Shown here in pieces: positions 33,874 to 43,021 of a stretch of DNA of 64,000 nucleotides (within the stretch, counting starts at the first letter, position 1; each line of letters starts with the position of its first letter). The DNA is taken from the NCBI RefSeq assembly GCF_042677045.1, contig NZ_JBHTIH010000003.1:868001-932000 (forward strand), written 5' to 3'. The stretch is from Lysobacter_K koreensis (GTDB taxonomy: Bacteria > Pseudomonadota > Gammaproteobacteria > Xanthomonadales > Xanthomonadaceae). The notes beneath the pieces were generated by a model. It saw only the letters and a program-made list of their open reading frames with translations. It had not been told where the DNA came from and did not search any database. The position numbers and the translations under genes are program-made.

Positions 33874-34215
33874 ATGAACCTGCTCGACCTCGTGATCTCC
33901 CCCGCCTACGCCCAGGCCGCCGGCCAGCCCGCCCCGGGTGGTTTCGGCATGTCGCTGCTGTTCCCGGTGCTGCTGATCGGCGTGATGTACTTCCTGATGA
34001 TCCGCCCGCAGATGAAGCGCGCCAAGGAGCACAAGGCGATGCTGGAGAAGCTGTCGCGCGGCGACGAGGTCATCACCAACGGCGGCATCGCCGGCACCGT
34101 GTCGGACATCGGCGACAACTTCGTCAGCGTCGAGATCGCCGACAACGTGCGCATCCGCGTGCAGAAGGGCGCGATCGCCAGCGTGCTGCCCAAGGGCACC
34201 CTGAAGGCGTCTTGA
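33874..34215 (+). CDS. yajC: Sec translocon accessory protein YajC
   Basis: A 113-residue inner-membrane protein associated with SecDF. Start at 33874. One membrane span (MSLLFPVLLIGVMYFLMI) is followed by the family motif RPQMKRAKEHKAMLEKLSRG and GDEVITNGGIAGTV. Full length. Lies between tgt and secD, the standard order. The 145-nt gap after tgt contains CATAAT close to the start, a possible -10. Confidence 0.97.
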   Translation: MNLLDLVISPAYAQAAGQPAPGGFGMSLLFPVLLIGVMYFLMIRPQMKRAKEHKAMLEKLSRGDEVITNGGIAGTVSDIGDNFVSVEIADNVRIRVQKGAIASVLPKGTLKAS

Positions 34216-34352
34216 GAAGACGGCGCGGACTGGAGCCGGCCCGAGGCGCGCCACGCACCTTGAAGTCGGCCTCCAGCGCCGCCAAGACCCACTGAACCAC
34301 CAATCGACCCACCATTGATTCACGGCAGCCTCGGCTGCCGCAGGGGCATTCG

Positions 34353-36221
34353 ATGTTGACCTACGCGCGCTGGAAATACTTCGTCATCCTGGTCGTCCTG
34401 CTGCTCAGCGCGCTGTATGCGTTGCCGATCGCGTTCACCCAGGACCCGTCGGTGCAGGTCACCGCCAGCCGCGGGGCTCCGGTCGACGCGGCGCTGCGCA
34501 CGCGCGTGGAGGGCGAGCTCAAGCAGGCCGGCGTCGCCGTCAAGGCCGTCGAGCTGGAGAAGGGCGGCAACCTGCTGGTGCGCCTGTTCAACGCCGACCA
34601 GCAGGTCAAGGCCGCCGACACGCTGCGCCCGGAACTGGGCAGCGGCTACGTGGTGGCGCTGAACTTGGCGTCGACCCTGCCGAACTGGCTGGAGGCGATC
34701 GGTGCCCAGCCGATGCGGCTCGGCCTGGACCTGCAGGGCGGCGTGCATTTCACCATGCAGGTGGACCAGAAGGCCGCCCTCGACAAGCGCCTGGATGCCA
34801 CCGCCGAGGACATTCGCGTGCAGTTGCGCGACAACCGCGTGCGCTACGAGTCGGTCGAACGCCGTGCCAACAATGCCATCGTCGCCACTCTGGCCAGCGC
34901 CGCCGACGCCGAGAAGGCGCGTGGCTTGATCCTGACCAACCAGCCGACGCTGAGCGTCGACGTGGTCGGCAACACCGTCTCGGTGCGGATGACCGAAGCC
35001 GAGCTCAAGCGACTGGCGGCCGAGGCGATCGAGCAGAACGTCGGCACGCTGCGCAACCGCATCAACGCGCTGGGCGTCACCGAGCCGATCATCCAGCGCC
35101 AGGGCGACGACCGCATCGTGGTGCAGCTGGCGGGCGTGCAGGACACCGCCCAGGCCAAGCGCGTGCTCGGCGCGACCGCCACGCTGGAGTACCGCGCGGT
35201 CGTCGAGGGCAATGCCTACGACGCCGTCGCCAGCGGCAACGTGCCGCCCGAGGCGCGCGTCTACTACCGCAAGGAACTCGGTCCCGACGGCAAGCCGATG
35301 CCGATTTTGCTCAACAAGCGCGTGATCGCCACCGGCGACCAGCTGGTCGGCGCGACATCGGTGTTCGACTCGCAGACCGGCTCGCCGGCGGTGTCCGTGC
35401 GGCTCAACAACGCCGGCGGCCAGCGCATGTTCGACTACACCACCGAGAACGTCGGCAAGCTGATGGCGGTGGTCTACATCGAGCGCATCCCCGAGGTGCG
35501 CGTGGTCGACGGCAAGGAAATCCGCACGACCCGCATCAATGAGGAAGTCATCAACGCCGCGACCATCAACGGCGTGTTCGGCAAGGAGTTCCAGACCACC
35601 GGCCTGGAGAGCTCCAAGTTCGCCGCCGACCTGGCCCTGCAGCTGCGCTCGGGTTCGCTGGCCGCGCCGATGGACTTCATCGAGGAGCGCATCGTCGGCC
35701 CCAGCCTGGGCGCCGAGAACGTCGAGCGCGGCCTGCGCGCGGTGGCCTATTCCTTCGTGTTCGCGCTGGCATTCTTCCTCATCTACTACCGCATGTTCGG
35801 CCTGATCACCTGCCTGGCGCTGCTGGTCAACATGCTGATGGTGATCGCGGTGATGTCGCTGTTCGGCGCCACCCTGACGCTGCCAGGCCTGGCCGGCATC
35901 GCGCTGACGGTGGGCATGTCGGTCGACGCCAACGTGCTGATCAACGAACGCATACGCGAGGAGTTGCGCCTCGGGGTGCCGCCACAGGCGGCGATCGCCG
36001 GCGGCTACGACAAGGCGGCCGGCACCATCACCGATGCCAACACCACCGCCATCCTCGCCGGCATCGCGCTGTTCGCGTTCGGCTCCGGGCCAGTCAAGGG
36101 CTTCGCGGTCGCGCTGATCGTCGGCATCCTGACCTCGATGTACACCGCCGTTGGCGTCTCGCGCGGCATCGCCACGCTGATCTACGGCGGTCGCCGCAAG
36201 CTCAAGTCGATCGCCATCTGA
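34353..36221 (+). CDS. secD: Protein translocase subunit SecD
   Basis: A 622-residue inner-membrane RND-type subunit using the proton gradient to pull exported proteins across. An N-terminal membrane span (residues about 7-26) is followed by the large periplasmic P1 domain with LGLDLQGGVHFTMQVD and NRINALGVTEPIIQRQG, and five C-terminal spans with the RND signature LTVGMSVDANVLINERIREE. Complete. A small hairpin (GGCAGCCTCGGCTGCC) lies upstream. secF follows 11 nt downstream. Confidence 0.98.
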   Translation: MLTYARWKYFVILVVLLLSALYALPIAFTQDPSVQVTASRGAPVDAALRTRVEGELKQAGVAVKAVELEKGGNLLVRLFNADQQVKAADTLRPELGSGYVVALNLASTLPNWLEAIGAQPMRLGLDLQGGVHFTMQVDQKAALDKRLDATAEDIRVQLRDNRVRYESVERRANNAIVATLASAADAEKARGLILTNQPTLSVDVVGNTVSVRMTEAELKRLAAEAIEQNVGTLRNRINALGVTEPIIQRQGDDRIVVQLAGVQDTAQAKRVLGATATLEYRAVVEGNAYDAVASGNVPPEARVYYRKELGPDGKPMPILLNKRVIATGDQLVGATSVFDSQTGSPAVSVRLNNAGGQRMFDYTTENVGKLMAVVYIERIPEVRVVDGKEIRTTRINEEVINAATINGVFGKEFQTTGLESSKFAADLALQLRSGSLAAPMDFIEERIVGPSLGAENVERGLRAVAYSFVFALAFFLIYYRMFGLITCLALLVNMLMVIAVMSLFGATLTLPGLAGIALTVGMSVDANVLINERIREELRLGVPPQAAIAGGYDKAAGTITDANTTAILAGIALFAFGSGPVKGFAVALIVGILTSMYTAVGVSRGIATLIYGGRRKLKSIAI

Positions 36222-36232
36222 CGGGACCACAC

Positions 36233-37195
36233 ATGAAACCTTTCAACCTCATCCCGTACGACAGCAACTACAACTTCATGCGCCTGCGCTGGGTGTCGCT
36301 GGCGCTGACCGCGCTGCTGACGCTTGCCGCGGTCGGCCTGATCGCCGCCAAGGGCTTCAACTTCGCGCTCGACTTCACCGGTGGCACCGGCATCGAGTTG
36401 CGCTTCGCCAAACCGGTCGAGGTCGAGGACGTGCGCCGGCGGCTGGAGAAGGCCGGCTTCGAGAACCCGCAGGTGCAGACCTTCGGATCGGGCAACGACC
36501 TGCTGATCCGCCTGCAGTCGAAGCCGCCGGCCGGTGCCGGCGACGATGCGACCACCAGCATCGCCTCGCAGGTCCAGCGCGCGGCATCGAGCGCCGACAA
36601 CCCCGGCCAGGTGATGAGCAGCGAGGTGGTCGGCGCGCAGGTCGGCAAGGACCTGGCGATCAACGGCATCTGGGCGCTGATCTTCGTGGTCGTCGGCTTC
36701 CTGATCTACATCTCGTTCCGCTTCGAGAAGAAGTTCGCGATCGCCGCGATCATCACCACGCTCAGCGACATCACCATCGTCGCCGGCTGGTTCGCGCTGA
36801 CCCAACACGAGTTCGACCTGACCGTGCTGGCCGGCATCCTGTCGGTGCTGGGCTACTCGATCAACGACAAGATCGTGGTGTTCGACCGCGTGCGCGAGAA
36901 CTTCCGCTCGATGCGCGCCGATCCGGAGACGATCCTCAACAAGTCGATCAACCAGACGCTGTCGCGCACGATCATCGTGTCGTTCGTGGCGTTCCTGACC
37001 GTGCTGGCGCTGTACCTGTACGGCGGCGGTTCGCTGCAGGGCATGGCCGAGGCGCAGATGATCGGCATCGTGCTGGGCACCTTGTCGTCGATCTTCGCCG
37101 CGTGCCCGCTGCTGACGCTGGGCTTCCTCAAGGTCACCAAGCAGGACCTGATGCCCAAGGCCAAGGACGAAGAGGCGATGGCGCGCCGCCCGTAA
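36233..37195 (+). CDS. secF: Protein translocase subunit SecF
   Basis: A 320-residue partner of SecD with six membrane spans. Signatures: LDFTGGTGIELRF after the first span, VGAQVGKDLAINGI, LSVLGYSINDKIVVFDRVRE, and SINQTLSRTIIVSFVAFLTV. Complete. Closes the queA-tgt-yajC-secD-secF block and is followed by a strong terminator. Confidence 0.98.
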   Translation: MKPFNLIPYDSNYNFMRLRWVSLALTALLTLAAVGLIAAKGFNFALDFTGGTGIELRFAKPVEVEDVRRRLEKAGFENPQVQTFGSGNDLLIRLQSKPPAGAGDDATTSIASQVQRAASSADNPGQVMSSEVVGAQVGKDLAINGIWALIFVVVGFLIYISFRFEKKFAIAAIITTLSDITIVAGWFALTQHEFDLTVLAGILSVLGYSINDKIVVFDRVRENFRSMRADPETILNKSINQTLSRTIIVSFVAFLTVLALYLYGGGSLQGMAEAQMIGIVLGTLSSIFAACPLLTLGFLKVTKQDLMPKAKDEEAMARRP

Positions 37196-37212
37196 GCGCC
37201 TGCGACCGGACA

Positions 37213-37244
37213 CAAAAAAGGCCGCGATCTCGCGGCCTTTTTTG
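37213..37244 (+). terminator. Rho-independent terminator after secF
   Basis: AAAAAAGGCCGCG, loop ATCT, CGCGGCCTTTTTT. Strong GC stem flanked by A6/T6, so it can work in both directions. The suhB gene ends on the other strand beyond the next repeat. Confidence 0.9.
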
Positions 37245-37250
37245 TGGTCT

Positions 37251-37327
37251 GTAGGTGCCGAGCCTGCTCGGCACGCTCTTTTTCGGAGCCGATCGGTGGT
37301 TGCGTGTGCCGAGCAGGCTCGGCCTAC
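37251..37327. repeat. Inverted-repeat element, family GTAG-CCGAGCCTGCTCGG
   Basis: Left arm 37251-37274 (GTAGGTGCCGAGCCTGCTCG then GCAC) and right arm 37306-37327 (GTGCCGAGCAGGCTCGGC then CTAC) are nearly perfect complements around a 31-nt centre. Related copies occur at 42222-42337. It lies between convergent secF and suhB. Confidence 0.75.
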
Positions 37328-37339
37328 AGGCGCGCCGGC

Positions 37340-38158
37340 TCAATCAAACGCGGCGGCGTAACCGGTGTTGACGATCTTCTGCTGCAGCACGTCGCTGATC
37401 TTCAGGTTGCCGGCGATCAGCGGGCGACCCGCCAGGCCGCGGTTGTCCATCGGCCCGGTGGTGCGGCCGCGGAAGTCGCTGACCTTGCCGCCGGCCTCGC
37501 GCACCATCAGCACGCCGGCGGCGATGTCCCACGGCTTCACGCCGGCCTCGAAATAGGCGTCGGCGCGGCCGCAGGCGACATAGGCCAAGTCGAGCGCGGC
37601 CGAACCGGTGCGGCGGATGTCCTCGGCCTCGGTCAGCAGCGTGTCGATGCACTTGAGCTGGGCGCTGGCGCGGGCGCGCTCGCGCGGCGGGAAGCCGGTG
37701 ACCAGCATCGCGCCGTTGAGATCCTTGCGGTCGGCCACGCGCACGCGCTTGTCGTTGAGCACGGTGCCGCTGCCGCGGCTGCTGGTGAACAGCTCGTTGC
37801 GCAGCGGGTCGAAGATCACGCCGTGGACGGGCTCGCCGTTCTCGACCAGCGCGATCGACACGCAGAAATGGGGGATGCCACGCAGGTAGTTGCTGGTGCC
37901 GTCGAGCGGGTCGATCACCCAGGTGAAGCGGTTCTGGCCGGTCGAGCCGGTTTCCTCGGCCAGGATCGCGTAATCGGGGGTGGAGCGGCGGAACTCCTTG
38001 ATGATCTCTTTCTCGGCCAGGCTGTCGACTTCGCTGGCGAAGTCCATCCGGTCCTTCTCGACCACGTTCAGCGCGTCCAGCTTGTACATGTGCCGCAGCA
38101 GCACGTTGCCGGCGGCGCGGGCGGCCTTGACCATGAGGGTGACGGCGGGTTTCTGCAT
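37340..38158 (-). CDS. suhB: Inositol monophosphatase family protein SuhB
   Basis: A 272-residue Mg-dependent phosphatase. Metal-binding motifs: AILAEETGS, WVIDPLDGTSNYLRGI and WDIAAGVLMVREAGG. In E. coli SuhB also joins rRNA antitermination complexes; the length and sequence here fit that group. Divergent from the trmJ-type gene, a neighbourhood conserved in gamma-proteobacteria. Confidence 0.96.
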   Translation of the reverse strand: MQKPAVTLMVKAARAAGNVLLRHMYKLDALNVVEKDRMDFASEVDSLAEKEIIKEFRRSTPDYAILAEETGSTGQNRFTWVIDPLDGTSNYLRGIPHFCVSIALVENGEPVHGVIFDPLRNELFTSSRGSGTVLNDKRVRVADRKDLNGAMLVTGFPPRERARASAQLKCIDTLLTEAEDIRRTGSAALDLAYVACGRADAYFEAGVKPWDIAAGVLMVREAGGKVSDFRGRTTGPMDNRGLAGRPLIAGNLKISDVLQQKIVNTGYAAAFD

Positions 38159-38284
38159 GGCGAACGGCCTCGGACGGTTGAGGTGGGGATGAGCGGCTGG
38201 TTTGAACGCGGGCTGCTGGGCAGCCGGCGCCGTGAAAGAGCAGGCCGGCGCTGGGGCCGGGCCGCGGAGTTTACCATTGCGTCC

Positions 38285-39079
38285 ATGAGTAACGACTCGG
38301 CCCCGGCCACCCCCTCGCTATCCCCCGCATCCCGCCTGCGCATCGTCTTGGTCGGCACCCAGCACCCGGGCAACATCGGCTCGGCGGCGCGCGCGATGAA
38401 GACTATGGGCCTGTCGCGGCTGGTGCTGGTCGCGCCCGAGCGGGCACCAAACGTCGACTCGTTCGCGCTCGCCGCCGGCGCCGACGACGTGCTCAGCGGC
38501 GCCACCACCTGCGCGACCTTGGCCGAGGCAATCGCCGACTGCCGCTGGGTGCTGGGCTGCACCGCGCGCAGCCGTCGGGTCGCGCTCGACGAGCTGCTGC
38601 CGCGGGATGCCGCCGCGCGCGTAGTGGCCGAGGCGGCCGCTGGCGCCGAGGTCGCGCTGGTGTTCGGCCGCGAGCGCACCGGCCTGAGCAACGACGAGCT
38701 GCAGCTGTGCCACGCCGCCGTGCACATCCCGGCCAATCCCGATTACAGCTCGCTGAACCTCGCCGCCGCGGTCCAGGTGCTCAGCTACGAGCTGCGCCTG
38801 GCGATGCTGGGCGACGCGGCCGCCGCGCCCGTGTCGGCGGACGGGGAGCGCGAGGAACCGCCGGCCTCGCATGCGCAGATGGAAGGCTTCTTCAGCCAGC
38901 TCGGCGAAACCCTGGACGCGATCGATTTCCACAAGGGCCGTGCCCCGGACTCGGCGATGCGCAAGCTGCGGCGGCTGTTCCTGCGCGCGCAGCCCGACGA
39001 GCGAGAGGTGCGCCTGTTGCGCGGCATCCTGGCCGACGCCCAGCGCATGGCGATGCTCGCCAGCCAACGCCGCTCATAG
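38285..39079 (+). CDS. trmJ: tRNA Cm32/Um32 2'-O-methyltransferase TrmJ
   Basis: A 264-residue SPOUT-class enzyme methylating position 32 in the anticodon loop. Motifs: RIVLVGTQHPGNIGSAARAM, LVFGRERTGLSNDEL and the knot segment IPANPDYSSLNLAAAVQVLS. A charged C-terminal extension (residues about 185-264) is typical. Start at 38285 (MSNDSAPATPS). A much longer in-frame upstream ORF runs over the suhB start and is not coding. Confidence 0.95.
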   Translation: MSNDSAPATPSLSPASRLRIVLVGTQHPGNIGSAARAMKTMGLSRLVLVAPERAPNVDSFALAAGADDVLSGATTCATLAEAIADCRWVLGCTARSRRVALDELLPRDAAARVVAEAAAGAEVALVFGRERTGLSNDELQLCHAAVHIPANPDYSSLNLAAAVQVLSYELRLAMLGDAAAAPVSADGEREEPPASHAQMEGFFSQLGETLDAIDFHKGRAPDSAMRKLRRLFLRAQPDEREVRLLRGILADAQRMAMLASQRRS

Positions 39080-39164
39080 CCGCCAGGCGCCCCGGCCGGC
39101 GGTGCTATCGGCCCCGGCGGCTTTCGATTAGGCTGCGGCACTACACCGGACCGGGCCTTCCCGC

Positions 39165-40088
39165 TTGATCGCCAGCGCGCGCCGCATCGCCATCTTCATG
39201 ATCGCGCTCGCCTTGGCGCTGCCGATGCGAGCGGCCTTCGCCGACGACCCCGGGGTGCTGGTGCTGGGGCGGATCAGCGACGATCCCAAGGCGCACTACG
39301 AACAGCTCAAGCCCCTGCTCGACTACGTGGTGCCGCGTATGGCCGATGTCGGCATCCGCGAAGGCCGGATCCTGATGGCCAAGGACCCGCAGCAGATGGC
39401 CAGCTACCTGCGCCGCGGTCGGGTCGACTGGGTCAGCGAGACCGCCGGCACCGCGGTGCTGCTGCAGCAGCGCGCGCAGGCCAGGCCGATCCTGCTGACC
39501 GAGCGCGATGGCACCAGCCAGTACCACAGCGTGTTCTTCGCGCGGCGCGACAGCGGCCTGCGCTCCCTCGACGACCTGCGCGGCCACAGCGTCGCGTTCC
39601 AGCGGCCGTCATCGACCAGTGCCTACCTGGTGCCGGCCGCGGAACTGCTCGACCGCGGCCTGTCGCTGGAAATCCTGCTCTCGCCCACCGACCGGCTGGA
39701 CTCGGGCGTCGTCGGTTATCTGTTTGCGCGCTCGGAACTCAACATCGCCACCTGGGTGCACAAGCGCCTGGTCGATGCCGGGGTGATGAGCAACTTGGAC
39801 TGGGACAACCCCCGGCGCATGCCTGTCGCGTTCCGCCGCGACCTGGTGGTCATCGGTATGACCCCCAACTACCCACGCGCGGTGGAACTGGTGCGCGGTG
39901 ACCTCAACCCCAAGGTCAAGGCGCGACTGCGCGAGGTGCTGAGCGAAGCGGCCGCCGATCCCGACGCCAGCGAGGCCTTGCTGCGCTTCTTCAAGACCAC
40001 CCGATTCCTGGAGATCGATCCCACCTCGCAGCACGCCCTCGACCACATCGCCGTCGGCGTCGGCCGGGTGAGGGCGGACGTCGAATGA
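39165..40088 (+). CDS. PhnD-like periplasmic substrate-binding protein
   Basis: A 307-residue periplasmic binding protein of the phosphate/phosphite/phosphonate group: VLGRISDDPKAHYEQLKPLL, GRVDWVSETAGTAVLLQQRA, YHSVFFARRDSGLRSLDDLRG and SVAFQRPSSTSAYLVPAAEL. The start is a TTG at 39165, which gives a full signal peptide (MIASARRIAIFMIALALALP...FA). ATG 39198 would leave a short one. No ABC permease or ATPase is adjacent. Instead the stop overlaps the start of a GGDEF-EAL gene (ATGA), suggesting it works as a ligand-sensing subunit rather than in uptake (inference). Confidence 0.9.
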   Translation: MIASARRIAIFMIALALALPMRAAFADDPGVLVLGRISDDPKAHYEQLKPLLDYVVPRMADVGIREGRILMAKDPQQMASYLRRGRVDWVSETAGTAVLLQQRAQARPILLTERDGTSQYHSVFFARRDSGLRSLDDLRGHSVAFQRPSSTSAYLVPAAELLDRGLSLEILLSPTDRLDSGVVGYLFARSELNIATWVHKRLVDAGVMSNLDWDNPRRMPVAFRRDLVVIGMTPNYPRAVELVRGDLNPKVKARLREVLSEAAADPDASEALLRFFKTTRFLEIDPTSQHALDHIAVGVGRVRADVE

Positions 40089-42214
40089 ACCTGCGCTACG
40101 GGCTGCAGGCCAAGTTCCTGGCAATGATGGGCTTGGCGCTGCTGGTGGTGCTGGCGCTGATGACCCTGCTGTGGGTCCGCCAGGCGCGGATGCAGCGCGC
40201 GGTCGAGGAGGTCAGCCGCGACGCGATGACCGACATGGTCGACTCGGCCCTGCACCGCCGCGGCGAGGGCGTGGTGGCGCAACTGGCCGAGTCGCTCAGC
40301 AACCCGCTGTACTACTTCGACCTGGACGCGATCGGCGAGCTCGGCCGGGCGACGCTGCGCCAGCCCGGCATCGGCTACCTGATCGTCTACGACGTCGAAG
40401 GCAACGTGCTGCACGACGGCACCGAGGAGATCCCCAGCTACGGCAAGCGCATGGACGACGCCATGGCCTACGAAGTGATCGCCGCGCGCGCGCTGCACAC
40501 CCAGTCCGACCAGCGGGTGATGGACATCTCCGCGCCGATCATGATCGGCAACCAGCGCCTTGGCGGCGTGCGCGTCGGCTTCGACCTGCTGGAAGTGCAG
40601 CGCTACCAGGACGGCGCGGTCGCCGACCTGCGCACGCGCCTGAGCGAACTGGGCCGGCGGCAGTTGCTGTGGGTGGGCTTGCTGAGCCTGGGCCTGGTCG
40701 GCCTGGGCGGGCTGATGCTGGTGCTGATCCAGCGCTCGCTGGTGCGCCCGATCCGGCAACTGGCCGACTCGGCGCGCGCGATCGAGGAAGGCCAGTTCGA
40801 CACCAGCATGCCGGTCAGCCACCGCCATGACGAGGTCGGCGACCTGATGCGCGCGTTCGGGCGCATGGGCCAGTCGGTGGCCCGCCACGACCGCGAGATC
40901 CGGCGCATGGCCTACACCGATGCGTTGACCGGCTTGTCCAACCGCCTGGCATTCCGCGAGACCCTCGACCAGCGCCTGCTGGAGCTACGCGGCGCCGGTC
41001 GCCAGCTGGCGCTGCTATTCGCCGACATCGACGATTTCAAGCGCGTCAACGACACCCTGGGCCACGACGCCGGCGACGAGGTGCTGCTGCAGTTCTCCAA
41101 CCGCATCAGCGACACCGTGCAGCGGCTGGGCGGCGGCGATGCCAAGCTCGCGCGCTTCGGCGGCGACGAGTTCGTGATCCTGGTGCAGGCCGGGCAGGGC
41201 CAGGGCGGCGACGTGCGCCAGACCGCCAGCCGGCTGGCTGAAGCGCTGGTGGAGGAACTCGGGCAGCCGATCCTGGTGCACGACCGGCAGGTATTCCTGG
41301 GCACGTCGATCGGGGTGACGATGTTCCCCGAGGACGCGTCGGGCGCGCTGTCGCTGATGAAGAACGGCGATATCGCGATGTACCAGGCCAAGGTCGCCGG
41401 GAAGAACTGCTACCGGTTCTACAGCCGGGTAATGGATCAGGCGGCCGAGCGCCGCATGCACCTGGAGCAGGAGCTTCGCGGCGCCTGGGAGCGCGGCGAG
41501 CTGAGCCTGGCCTACCAGCCGGTCTACAGGCTGTCCGACGGGGTAATGGTCGGTGCCGAAGCGCTGCTGCGCTGGCTGCACCCCGAGCACGGGCAGGTCG
41601 CACCATCGGTGTTCATCGACGTGGCCGAGCAGAGTGGGCTGATCGAGACGCTCGGGCCGCAGGTGTTGCGCGCGGCCTGCGGCGACGCCGCGCGCTGGCC
41701 CACCCGCGCTGGCGGCCCGCCGCTGTTCGTGTCGGTCAACGTGTCGCCGCGGCAACTGCGCAGTGGCGACCTGCCGCTGGTGGTGTCGGCCTGCCTACGC
41801 GACAGCGGGCTTCCGGCGGATCGCCTGCACGTCGAGCTGACCGAAACGGCGGTGATCGGCGACGAGGCGCATGCGAGCACGCTGTTGACCAAGCTGCGCA
41901 CGATGGGCGTGAAGGTCTGGCTCGACGATTTCGGCACCGGCTTCTCCGGGCTCAGCCACCTGCGCCGGGTGCCGGTTGACGGCGTCAAGATCGACCGCAG
42001 CTTCGTCGCCGACGTGCTGCGCGACCCGGACGACCTGGCACTGACCACCGCGATCATCGCGATGGCGCACTCGCTGGGCATCACCGTGGTCGCCGAAGGC
42101 GTCGAGCAGGAAGGCCAGTACGCGATCCTGCGCGAACGCGGCTGCGACCTGGCGCAGGGCTACTGGCTCGGCCACCCGGTGGCGATCGACGAGTTCCTGG
42201 CGCTGCTGGGCTGA
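40085..42214 (+). CDS. Membrane GGDEF-EAL c-di-GMP enzyme
   Basis: A 709-residue protein. It has membrane span 1 (about 11-30), a periplasmic sensor region to about 195, span 2 (LLWVGLLSLGLVGLGGLMLV), HAMP (about 218-270), GGDEF domain with intact G359-G-D-E-F363, and EAL domain with Glu492 in GAEALLRW. Later EAL-domain motifs are also present: ELTETAVIG, WLDDFGTGFSGLSHL, KIDRSF and VVAEGVE. Both catalytic signatures are complete, so it could synthesise and degrade c-di-GMP. No RxxD inhibitory site is present five residues before GGDEF. The four-base overlap with the binding-protein gene argues that this protein controls the sensor output. Confidence 0.96.
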   Translation: MNLRYGLQAKFLAMMGLALLVVLALMTLLWVRQARMQRAVEEVSRDAMTDMVDSALHRRGEGVVAQLAESLSNPLYYFDLDAIGELGRATLRQPGIGYLIVYDVEGNVLHDGTEEIPSYGKRMDDAMAYEVIAARALHTQSDQRVMDISAPIMIGNQRLGGVRVGFDLLEVQRYQDGAVADLRTRLSELGRRQLLWVGLLSLGLVGLGGLMLVLIQRSLVRPIRQLADSARAIEEGQFDTSMPVSHRHDEVGDLMRAFGRMGQSVARHDREIRRMAYTDALTGLSNRLAFRETLDQRLLELRGAGRQLALLFADIDDFKRVNDTLGHDAGDEVLLQFSNRISDTVQRLGGGDAKLARFGGDEFVILVQAGQGQGGDVRQTASRLAEALVEELGQPILVHDRQVFLGTSIGVTMFPEDASGALSLMKNGDIAMYQAKVAGKNCYRFYSRVMDQAAERRMHLEQELRGAWERGELSLAYQPVYRLSDGVMVGAEALLRWLHPEHGQVAPSVFIDVAEQSGLIETLGPQVLRAACGDAARWPTRAGGPPLFVSVNVSPRQLRSGDLPLVVSACLRDSGLPADRLHVELTETAVIGDEAHASTLLTKLRTMGVKVWLDDFGTGFSGLSHLRRVPVDGVKIDRSFVADVLRDPDDLALTTAIIAMAHSLGITVVAEGVEQEGQYAILRERGCDLAQGYWLGHPVAIDEFLALLG

Positions 42215-42221
42215 CGGCCAT

Positions 42222-42337
42222 CTGCAGCCGAGCTTGCTCGCCTTGCGCAGGCTGTTTGCGCGACGCGGTGCGGAGCCGGCTCGGCCCTACAACAACGATG
42301 CCGGCGCTTTTGTAGATCCGAGCCTGCTCGGATTGCT
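42222..42337. repeat. Degenerate copies of the CCGAGCCTGCTCGG repeat
   Basis: Left arm TGCAGCCGAGCTTGCTCG (from 42222) and right arm CGGAGCCGGCTCGGCCCTAC (from 42271), then a further half copy TGTAGATCCGAGCCTGCTCG (from 42311). These match the element at 37251-37327. The segment separates convergent genes and holds nothing else I can support. Confidence 0.65.
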
Positions 42338-42391
42338 CTGCGGTGGTTTTCGTGGCTTACGGCATCAGCGCCGCGCCGTACCACCCCGGCG

Positions 42392-43021
42392 CTAGACCAG
42401 CAGGTCGACCCAGCGCGCGGCCATCGCCGCCAGGTTGCCCGACAGCACCCCGAACACCGCCACCGCGATCACCCCGGCGGTCCAGGCCACGGCCATCAGG
42501 CGACCGTCGCGCTCGAGCAGGGCCAACGCAAACAGCAGCAGCAGGCCGCCGAACACGAAGTTGGTAAACGGGATCGGCAGCGACAACAGCAGCCCAAGCA
42601 GCACCAATTGCATGCCGGTGAAGGCGCTGGCCACGCGGTGGTCGAGCAGCGCCGGCGAGTGCGGCGTGACCACGCGTTCCAGCCGCGCCAGCCATGGCGA
42701 AATCATGTCGCGGAAGCGCGCGACCGCATGCCGGTGCGGGCCGCGGCGGGCGATGAACTTCGGCAGCCACGGCTTGCGCAGGCCGACCAGCAATTGCGCG
42801 CCGATCAACACCACCAGCGGTCCACTGATCGCGCCGCCCACGCCCGGGATCGGAATGAAGGCGGGCAGGGTGGACACGAACAGCAGCATCCCGAACGAGC
42901 GCTTGCCCAGCCCGGCGAACACGTCGCCGAGCTTAAGTGTTTCCTGCGGATCGCCGGTGGCGATCGCGTCGAGCAGCGCGCGGGTGCCGGCCTCCTCGGT
43001 GTGGGGGCCGTGCTCAGTCAT
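42392..43021 (-). CDS. ExoD-family membrane protein
   Basis: A 209-residue membrane protein. After a soluble N-terminus (TEHGPHTEEAGTRALLDAIA) come a family segment GLGKRSFGMLLFVSTLPAFI-PIPGVGGAISGPLV, and several hydrophobic spans. ExoD was named for exopolysaccharide defects in rhizobia, but the biochemical role is unclear. The ATG at 43021 lies within the last codons of the upstream CNNM/CBS gene (8-nt overlap), so the two are co-expressed. Confidence 0.88.
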   Translation of the reverse strand: MTEHGPHTEEAGTRALLDAIATGDPQETLKLGDVFAGLGKRSFGMLLFVSTLPAFIPIPGVGGAISGPLVVLIGAQLLVGLRKPWLPKFIARRGPHRHAVARFRDMISPWLARLERVVTPHSPALLDHRVASAFTGMQLVLLGLLLSLPIPFTNFVFGGLLLLFALALLERDGRLMAVAWTAGVIAVAVFGVLSGNLAAMAARWVDLLV

